64,000 bases of DNA from positions 372,001 to 436,000 of the forward strand of contig NZ_VFSG01000001.1 in NCBI RefSeq assembly GCF_006385805.1, written 5' to 3'. The first letter of the stretch is position 1, and each line of letters begins with the position of its first letter. Position numbers and translations under genes: made by a program. This document shows, piece by piece, positions 58,330-64,000 of this stretch. The notes under the pieces were generated by a model, which ran no database searches, had not been told where the DNA came from, and saw only the letters and a program-made list of their open reading frames with translations. This stretch comes from Streptococcus xiaochunlingii. GTDB taxonomy: Bacteria; Bacillota; Bacilli; Lactobacillales; Streptococcaceae.

Positions 58330-60000
58330 ATGAAGACAGATATCGAGATTGCACAAAGTATTGAATTGAAACCAATCACAGATGTAGTAGAGAAATTGGG
58401 CATTCAATTTGATGACTTGGAACTCTATGGAAAGTACAAGGCAAAATTAACTTTTGACAAGATCCAAGCCGTTCAGAAGGAAGAACCAGGAAAACTCATC
58501 TTGGTAACAGCGATTAACCCGACTCCAGCTGGAGAAGGGAAGTCTACCATCACCATTGGTTTGGCAGATGCATTAAATAAAATTGGAAAACAAACCATGA
58601 TTGCCATTCGCGAACCTTCTTTAGGTCCTGTTATGGGGATTAAAGGTGGTGCAGCTGGGGGAGGCTATGCTCAAGTACTCCCAATGGAGGATATCAACCT
58701 TCATTTCACGGGGGATATGCATGCCATTACGACAGCAAATAATGCACTTTCAGCTTTGATCGACAATCATTTGCATCAAGGAAATGAGCTAGGCATTGAC
58801 CAACGTCGGATTATCTGGAAACGGGTAGTGGACTTGAATGACCGTGCTTTGCGTCACGTATCGGTCGGTCTCGGTGGGCCGCTCAATGGGATTCCTCGTG
58901 AAGACGGGTTTGATATCACCGTTGCTTCTGAGATTATGGCCATCCTTTGCTTGGCGACAGATATTGAAGACTTGAAACGTCGTTTGGCCAATATTGTGAT
59001 CGGTTACCGCTATGATCGTAGTCCAGTTTATGTCCGTGATTTGGAAGTGGAAGGGGCGCTTGCTTTGATTCTGAAAGATGCGATCAAGCCAAACTTGGTC
59101 CAAACCATCTATGGAACTCCAGCCTTTGTTCATGGTGGACCTTTTGCTAATATTGCTCATGGATGTAATTCTGTTTTAGCTACCTCAACCGCTCTTCGTT
59201 TAGCCGATTACGTAGTGACAGAAGCAGGTTTTGGCGCGGATTTGGGAGCTGAAAAATTCTTGGATATCAAAACACCAAATCTTCCTGTTAGCCCATCTGC
59301 AGTGGTGATTGTCGCAACGATTCGTGCTTTGAAGATGAATGGTGGAGTTGCCAAAGATGCTCTTTCTGAAGAAAATGTAGAAGCTGTTCGTTCAGGTTTT
59401 GCGAACTTGGAGCGCCACGTAGAAAATATGCGTAAATTCGGAGTTCCTGTAGTAGTGGCTATTAATGAATTTGTCACAGATACAGAAGCTGAAATTGCAG
59501 CTCTGAAAGAACTCTGTGCTTCTATTCAAGTTCCTGTTGAATTGGCGAGCGTTTGGGCTGATGGTGCTGATGGAGGATTGGCCCTAGCAGAAACAGTAGT
59601 GGAGACACTTGAAACAAGTCCAGCCAACTACACTCGTCTTTATGATAATGACCTTTCTGTTGAAGAAAAGATCACTAAGATTGCCCAAGAAATTTACCGG
59701 GCTGACAATGTTGTCTTTGAGAAGAAAGCCAAAACTCAGATTGCTCAAATCGTGAAAAATGGCTGGGACAAGTTGCCAGTTTGTATGGCTAAGACCCAAT
59801 ATAGTTTCTCAGATGATCCAAGTCTCCTCGGGGCGCCGTCTGGTTTTGACATTACCATTCGCGAATTGGTACCTAAGACTGGTGCAGGCTTCATTGTTGC
59901 TTTAACAGGTGAAGTGATGACTATGCCGGGATTACCAAAACGTCCTGCTGCTTTGAACATGGATGTAGCAGAAGATGGTACTGCTTTAGGCTTGTTCTAA
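58330..60000 (+). CDS. fhs: Formate-tetrahydrofolate ligase
   Basis: A 556-residue enzyme making 10-formyl-THF from formate, THF and ATP for purine synthesis and fMet. P-loop [20 protein letters not shown] (65-84 region), [22 protein letters not shown] and [22 protein letters not shown] are conserved. GAGGAG precedes ATG; a TATAAT lies at 58296-58301. Confidence 0.96.
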   Translation: MKTDIEIAQSIELKPITDVVEKLGIQFDDLELYGKYKAKLTFDKIQAVQKEEPGKLILVTAINPTPAGEGKSTITIGLADALNKIGKQTMIAIREPSLGPVMGIKGGAAGGGYAQVLPMEDINLHFTGDMHAITTANNALSALIDNHLHQGNELGIDQRRIIWKRVVDLNDRALRHVSVGLGGPLNGIPREDGFDITVASEIMAILCLATDIEDLKRRLANIVIGYRYDRSPVYVRDLEVEGALALILKDAIKPNLVQTIYGTPAFVHGGPFANIAHGCNSVLATSTALRLADYVVTEAGFGADLGAEKFLDIKTPNLPVSPSAVVIVATIRALKMNGGVAKDALSEENVEAVRSGFANLERHVENMRKFGVPVVVAINEFVTDTEAEIAALKELCASIQVPVELASVWADGADGGLALAETVVETLETSPANYTRLYDNDLSVEEKITKIAQEIYRADNVVFEKKAKTQIAQIVKNGWDKLPVCMAKTQYSFSDDPSLLGAPSGFDITIRELVPKTGAGFIVALTGEVMTMPGLPKRPAALNMDVAEDGTALGLF

Positions 60001-60008
60001 AAAAATAT

Positions 60009-60037
60009 ATAGAGGTTGGCGGACAACCTCTATTTTT
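60009..60037 (+). terminator. Terminator of fhs
   Basis: ATAGAGGTTG (60009-60018) pairs with CAACCTCTAT (60024-60033), then TTTTG. Confidence 0.85.
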
Positions 60038-60079
60038 GTGCTTTTGGGGTATAATAGAGAGATAGAAAGCGAGAAGACC

Positions 60080-60592
60080 ATGCTGAAGATAAGACCAGTC
60101 ACCCTTGAAGATGCTCCTGAACTTGTCAGGATTTATGCCCCTTATGTTGAGAAAACAGCCATCACTTTTGAATATGATGTACCATCGATAAAGGAATTTG
60201 AAGGGCGTATCGAAAAGATCCTTCAACGTTTTCCCTATTTAGTAGCTGAAGAAGACGGTCAAGTCCTTGCTTATGCCTATGCCTCAACCTATTATGATCA
60301 ATCAGCATATGATTGGGCGGTGGAAGTATCTGTCTATGTAGATCAGGATTATCGTGGGCAAGGACTGGGTACTCGTTTGTATGAGGCATTAGAGATCGAG
60401 TTAGAGGCGAGTGGTTATTTACGTTTCTTAGCTTGCATTGCCCTGCCAAATCCAGCTAGTATCGCCCTCCATGAGAAACGAGGCTATGTGAAAGTTGCTC
60501 ATTTTCCTAAAATTGGTTATAAATTTGACCAATGGCTTGATATTGTCTGGATGCAAAAGACTATCGAAGGGCCTATGAAGCCCCTAATGTAA
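60080..60592 (+). CDS. GNAT acetyltransferase, phosphinothricin-acetyltransferase-like
   Basis: A 170-residue GNAT protein. IRPVTLEDAPELVRIYAPYV, SVYVDQDYRGQGLGTRLYEALE and a Pat-like C-terminus YGY-type KRGYVKVAHFPKIGYKFDQWLDIVWMQK match the Pat/YncA group, whose bacterial members acetylate amino-acid analogues such as methionine sulfone. Substrate here unknown. A TATAAT at about 60050 and GAGAAG drive ATG 60080; ATG 60038 is rejected because it precedes the promoter. Confidence 0.82.
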   Translation: MLKIRPVTLEDAPELVRIYAPYVEKTAITFEYDVPSIKEFEGRIEKILQRFPYLVAEEDGQVLAYAYASTYYDQSAYDWAVEVSVYVDQDYRGQGLGTRLYEALEIELEASGYLRFLACIALPNPASIALHEKRGYVKVAHFPKIGYKFDQWLDIVWMQKTIEGPMKPLM

Positions 60593-60661
60593 AAATTAGA
60601 AGGAGTTTAGCTTTGCTCAATTTCTTTTAAGTTATTTAAAAGGAAGTCTAGAACGAGCCTC

Positions 60662-60691
60662 TTGACATTTTTTGGCCGTTCATGGTACACT
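60662..60691 (+). promoter_or_regulatory. Promoter of the small RNA
   Basis: TTGACA (60662-60667) and TACACT (60686-60691, with TG upstream), spacer 18. Transcription would begin at about 60698. Confidence 0.75.
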
Positions 60692-60697
60692 AAGTCT

Positions 60698-60850
60698 ATG
60701 CGATGAGTCGATTGGCTCTTAGGAGCCTTTTGCGCTGAGGAGGTCTACATTCAATTGTAACGCAGGAGCGGACCTTGAACAGTTGTGTGAACCGGCTGTT
60801 CTCATCGAAAGATGCCTCGATCCCTTACCGTTTGGTAGGGGATTTTTTTG
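60698..60850 (+). ncRNA. Structured small RNA, about 150 nt, with own promoter and terminator
   Basis: No ORF fits. A closing stem CGATGAG/CTCATCG (60701-60707 with 60801-60807) encloses three helices: GGCTC/GAGCC (60714-60727), AGGTC/GACCT (60741-60775, with TACA/TGTA inside) and AACAG/CTGTT (60778-60800). Outside it is a terminator, ATCCCTTACC/GGTAGGGGAT (60820-60843) with seven T. It is not tmRNA, RNase P, SRP RNA or 6S by fold or length. It could be the lactobacillales 'asd' RNA, since asd is nearby, but two genes lie between; this needs a covariance search. Confidence 0.7.
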
Positions 60851-60884
60851 TAAAAATTCATTGTAAGCAAATACATAAATTTGT

Positions 60885-60913
60885 TTGCCTCTTATGACTA
60901 CCGGTGATATAAT
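60885..60913 (+). promoter_or_regulatory. Promoter of DUF3137-lemA
   Basis: TTGCCT (60885-60890) and TATAAT (60908-60913), spacer 17. Confidence 0.7.
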
Positions 60914-60959
60914 GATGTAAATAAATGGATTCATTTGTGTTTGAAAGGAGATGGTTATA

Positions 60960-61961
60960 GTGTATGATCAAAACAGTCCAAACAACAAGTGGTCACAAGA
61001 AACGTTTCAACGGATCAGTGAACTGGAAAAATTAGAACAATATCAGGCTAAGTTGCTCATTATGAAGGAACAAATGAAGAATAATATTCATTGGAGAAAC
61101 GCCACTATTCTTGGTGGTATTCTAGCTTTTCTCTCCTTCCAACTTGTTAGATGGCGAGCAGCGATTGTTATCATTCTTCTTGTAGTGGTGTTTTATTATT
61201 TACCAGCATACAAAAAACGAAAAGCCTTATTCGGAGATCAGGTTCGATCCAATGAAGAGATTTATATTACAGATTTTCTTTGTCCCATCCTGAAAGAAGT
61301 TTTTCCTCAAGCGGAGCTAACTCTGACAGCTGACTACCCAATGAATGTCCTGCAGGTCATTAGTCCGAGATCGACTAAGTTTGATCTCTTTCATCAATTG
61401 TCTTTCCATGATGAAAAGAATCTCGTAGTAGCCAATCTCTATGCTTATCATATTGAGACGCGAACAAAGAGAGACTCTAGTGGGGAAACTCATACGGTCA
61501 GAGAAGAAGTTGAAGATTTTGCTGGTCAGATTTTTTCTTTAAAAGCTCCTATCTCATTTCCAGGGCACTTGAGAGTTGTTCCAACCAAGAAATCTTTGTT
61601 TTTAAAAAGAGAACTAAAAGGTGCCTATCCGGGTGCTGGACCTAATGAAGTCCAAATTGAAACAGAAGATATCCAAAACAATGAAAATTACAATATCTAT
61701 TGTACAGATGAACTGGCTGCTCGAAAATTCTTAAAACCCAAGATCCTAGAATGGTTTGATCAGCAAATTTCTCAAAATGCTATGTGTGTTTATTTAGTAC
61801 AAGATACACTCTATATTTCCTTATATACTAACCGCTACCTTTTCCCAACACCGAATAGAAAAGATGCAATCGAAAGTCTTTCTATTGCTGCAGAGTATCA
61901 AAAACTCTGTAGGGAGATTGATCTCATTGATGAATTAACCAATATATTTAAAGGAGAATAA
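60960..61961 (+). CDS. DUF3137 membrane protein
   Basis: A 333-residue protein with two adjacent membrane helices (about 44-60 and 63-82) and a large soluble domain of DUF3137 type (GDQVRSNEEIYITDFLCPILKEVFPQAEL onward). GTG 60960 is chosen because AAAGGAG lies nine bases upstream; ATG 60951 touches that site. It is coupled to lemA, a frequent pairing; together they are thought to form an envelope-associated complex, but no function is proven. Confidence 0.82.
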   Translation: MYDQNSPNNKWSQETFQRISELEKLEQYQAKLLIMKEQMKNNIHWRNATILGGILAFLSFQLVRWRAAIVIILLVVVFYYLPAYKKRKALFGDQVRSNEEIYITDFLCPILKEVFPQAELTLTADYPMNVLQVISPRSTKFDLFHQLSFHDEKNLVVANLYAYHIETRTKRDSSGETHTVREEVEDFAGQIFSLKAPISFPGHLRVVPTKKSLFLKRELKGAYPGAGPNEVQIETEDIQNNENYNIYCTDELAARKFLKPKILEWFDQQISQNAMCVYLVQDTLYISLYTNRYLFPTPNRKDAIESLSIAAEYQKLCREIDLIDELTNIFKGE

Positions 61962-61963
61962 CT

Positions 61964-62518
61964 ATGTTAGGATTATTTATTGCCATTGTCGTTTTTGCTC
62001 TTGTCATTGTTATGTGGTTTATCGGTGAAAGCAATCGCTTGAATCGTTATCAGGTCATGATTGAAGAAGCAAAGAGAACGGTTGATATAATTCTTGTCAA
62101 ACGCTACGATACCATTTCTGAAATGTTGAAGGTGGCTAAGGCCTATGCCAAACATGAAGAGAAAGTCTTTACCGAATTAGTAGCCCTTCGTCAAGGTGCG
62201 TCAATCCAAGAATCTAACCAAGTCATTGCCAATCAAAACGATGTTTTGGCACAAATCCGAGCAGTAGGTGAGAATTATCCAGATCTCTTATCTTCTAACC
62301 AATTCTTGGCCTTGCAAAAAGAAATTGCAGATGAAAATGAAGATTTGGCAGCTTCTAAACGCATTGTTAATAGTAATATTAGCCAAATCAACCAAGCCAT
62401 AGTAACCTTCCCAACTTCACTAGTGGCGGGTATCAAAGGGATGCAACAGGTGCCATTTTTATTGGAAGACACACAAGGAAAGAAGGATTTGAATGATTTG
62501 GATTATGAAATCCATTAA
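61964..62518 (+). CDS. lemA: LemA-family protein
   Basis: A 184-residue LemA protein with an N-terminal membrane helix (3-22) and a helical bundle: [29 protein letters not shown] and [19 protein letters not shown]. LemA proteins have an extracytoplasmic helical domain of unknown role. It starts two bases after DUF3137 with AAAGGAG in front. Confidence 0.9.
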   Translation: MLGLFIAIVVFALVIVMWFIGESNRLNRYQVMIEEAKRTVDIILVKRYDTISEMLKVAKAYAKHEEKVFTELVALRQGASIQESNQVIANQNDVLAQIRAVGENYPDLLSSNQFLALQKEIADENEDLAASKRIVNSNISQINQAIVTFPTSLVAGIKGMQQVPFLLEDTQGKKDLNDLDYEIH

Positions 62519-62551
62519 TTTTCAATAAAAGCTATTCGATATCTAGAAACT

Positions 62552-62582
62552 ATCCCGGTCTTAGATCGGGATTATTTTGTTT
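62552..62582 (+). terminator. Terminator of lemA
   Basis: ATCCCGGTC (62552-62560) pairs with GATCGGGAT (62564-62572), tail TATTTTGTTTTT. Confidence 0.8.
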
Positions 62583-62676
62583 TTATAAGTGCAAAATACA
62601 CTTTTCATTTGTAGGGAAAAATAGTATAATAGATGAAATTCACAAATTTTTAGAAAATTCCGAAAGAGGTTTTATT

Positions 62677-63753
62677 ATGGGATATACAGTTGCTGTTGTT
62701 GGTGCTACAGGTGCCGTTGGTGCTCAAATGATCAAAATGTTGGAAGAATCAACACTTCCAATCGATAAGATTCGTTACCTTGCGTCTGCACGTTCTGCAG
62801 GGAAAGTCTTGCAATTCAAAGGGCAAGACGTTACCATTGAAGAAACAACTGAAAATGCTTTTGAAGGGGTTGATATCGCTCTTTTCTCAGCTGGTGGTTC
62901 AACTTCAGCAAAATACGCACCATATGCTGTTAAAGCTGGTGCGGTCGTAGTAGATAACACTTCATACTTCCGTCAAAATCCAGATGTACCATTGGTTGTT
63001 CCTGAAGTAAACGCTCATGCTCTTGATGCCCATAACGGGATCATCGCCTGCCCTAACTGTTCAACGATTCAAATGATGGTAGCTCTTGAACCAGTTCGTC
63101 AAAAATGGGGCTTGGACCGTATCATCGTTTCAACTTATCAAGCTGTTTCAGGTGCTGGTATGGGAGCCATTCTGGAAACTCAACGTGAATTGCGTGAAGT
63201 ATTGAATGATGGAGTGGATCCACGTGATTTACATGCGGAAATCTTGCCATCAGGTGGCGATAAGAAACATTACCCAATTGCCTTCAACGCCCTTCCTCAA
63301 ATCGACGTCTTCACCGATAATGACTATACATATGAAGAAATGAAGATGACGAACGAAACTAAGAAAATCATGGAAGACGATAGCATCGCTGTCTCAGCAA
63401 CCTGTGTACGTATTCCAGTCTTGTCAGCTCACTCAGAGTCTGTCTACATTGAAACCAAAGAAGTAGCACCAATTGAAGAAGTGAAAGCTGCTATTTCTGC
63501 CTTTCCAGGTGCAGTGCTGGAAGATGATGTGGCTCATCAAGTATACCCACAAGCTATCAATGCGGTTGGTTCTCGTGACACCTTTGTTGGTCGTATCCGC
63601 AAAGACTTGGATGCTGAAAAAGGTATTCATATGTGGGTGGTTTCTGATAACCTTCTTAAAGGAGCTGCTTGGAACTCAGTTCAAATTGCAGAAACCCTTC
63701 ATGAACGTGGACTCGTGCGCCCAACAGCTGAGTTGAAGTTTGAGTTGAAATAA
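62677..63753 (+). CDS. asd: Aspartate-semialdehyde dehydrogenase
   Basis: A 358-residue NADPH enzyme of the lysine/threonine/methionine pathway. [12 protein letters not shown] at the N-terminus, catalytic Cys128 in CPNCSTIQ and the later [13 protein letters not shown] are present. AAAGAGG precedes ATG; TATAAT at 62625-62630. dapA follows with a hairpin in between, so the lysine branch is grouped. Confidence 0.96.
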   Translation: MGYTVAVVGATGAVGAQMIKMLEESTLPIDKIRYLASARSAGKVLQFKGQDVTIEETTENAFEGVDIALFSAGGSTSAKYAPYAVKAGAVVVDNTSYFRQNPDVPLVVPEVNAHALDAHNGIIACPNCSTIQMMVALEPVRQKWGLDRIIVSTYQAVSGAGMGAILETQRELREVLNDGVDPRDLHAEILPSGGDKKHYPIAFNALPQIDVFTDNDYTYEEMKMTNETKKIMEDDSIAVSATCVRIPVLSAHSESVYIETKEVAPIEEVKAAISAFPGAVLEDDVAHQVYPQAINAVGSRDTFVGRIRKDLDAEKGIHMWVVSDNLLKGAAWNSVQIAETLHERGLVRPTAELKFELK

Positions 63754-63776
63754 TTCATTAACTAAATAAAGTGTAT

Positions 63777-63809
63777 AGGGGACAGCTATCAACTTTTGGT
63801 GCTGTCCCT
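63777..63809 (+). other. Hairpin between asd and dapA
   Basis: AGGGGACAGC (63777-63786) pairs with GCTGTCCCT (63801-63809), and ATAGGG with CCTAT further out. No T-run, so a partial terminator or processing site that may set the asd:dapA ratio. Confidence 0.5.
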
Positions 63810-63841
63810 CTTCCCTATGGTTGTCTCAAAAAGGAGTATGT

Positions 63842-64000
63842 ATGTCTTATCAAGATTTAAAAAATTGTAGAATGATCACTGCCTTTATCACTCCCTTCCA
63901 TGAAGATGGTTCGATAAACTTTGAGGCCATTCCTCCACTCATCGAACATCTCTTGGCTCATCACACAGATGGGATTCTTTTAGCTGGTACCACAGCGGAA
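63842..64000 (+). CDS. dapA: 4-hydroxy-tetrahydrodipicolinate synthase, 5' part (cut by window edge)
   Basis: The first 53 residues of a class I aldolase that condenses pyruvate with aspartate semialdehyde, the product of asd. [20 protein letters not shown] and the GTTAE motif are visible. AAGGAG at 63831-63836 precedes ATG 63842. The catalytic lysine lies beyond the window. Confidence 0.93.
   Translation, partial: MSYQDLKNCRMITAFITPFHEDGSINFEAIPPLIEHLLAHHTDGILLAGTTAE

Noticed and set aside
60698-60850. Small RNA considered as a riboswitch for DUF3137-lemA
   Set aside because: A strong terminator is followed by a separate promoter at 60885-60913 before the next gene, so the RNA is a free-standing unit.

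Overview
The window is a stretch of chromosome from an oral-type Streptococcus of the mitis/sanguinis kind. This rests on gene content and order: gyrA followed by srtA with ldh divergent, ClC/deoD next to punA, separate coaB and coaC, prs beside a CYTH protein and relQ-nadK-rluD-pta, asd-dapA, single-domain streptococcal families (DUF2969, DUF4649, DUF1831) and PyrR attenuators. Nearly all of it is single-copy core metabolism. I see no phage, insertion sequence, integrase or CRISPR array.

Layout. 1-4.4 kb: purine nucleoside salvage (punA end, ClC, deoD) followed by a HEPN-motif protein and a zinc sirtuin. 4.4-6.9 kb: a LysR regulator on the minus strand and a large membrane protein. 6.9-17.2 kb: pyrimidine synthesis (pyrK-pyrDb, pyrF, pyrE, pyrC) interleaved with DNA or nucleotide sanitation (ung, mutX), an acetyltransferase, a membrane glycosyltransferase and an SGNH hydrolase-YpmS pair; two PyrR-type attenuators are visible. 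17.3-22.4 kb: leuABCD behind a leader-peptide attenuator. 22.5-28.4 kb: a Sua5-like protein, a DUF421/DUF3290 pair and a four-gene cluster (SDR, ceramide-glucosyltransferase-like GT2, alpha/beta-hydrolase-like protein, GT1) that looks like an undescribed glycolipid pathway. 28.5-43.7 kb: plsY, parE, parC, ilvE, three tRNAs, rpsA, ldh, gyrA, srtA. 43.8-53.8 kb: radC, rex, a cysteine desulfurase group, prs, CYTH, relQ, nadK, a pseudouridine synthase, pta and a mutY broken by an in-frame stop. 53.9-64 kb: a thioredoxin-like gene, pgm, coaB-coaC with an ECF S component, fhs, a GNAT gene, a multi-helix small RNA, DUF3137-LemA, asd and the start of dapA.

Most unusual signals lie between genes. A composite structured repeat with base-pair-preserving changes sits upstream of both deoD and parC. 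A 174-bp three-hairpin repeat occupies two convergent intergenic regions. Between pyrF and pyrE there are three near-perfect hairpins and a duplicated 37-bp element. The radC ribosome-binding site is buried in a terminator whose loop resembles a competence (ComX) promoter element. A roughly 150-nt RNA with a closed multi-branch fold lies upstream of the LemA-asd block.

All calls come from reading the sequence and from memory of protein families; no database search was run.
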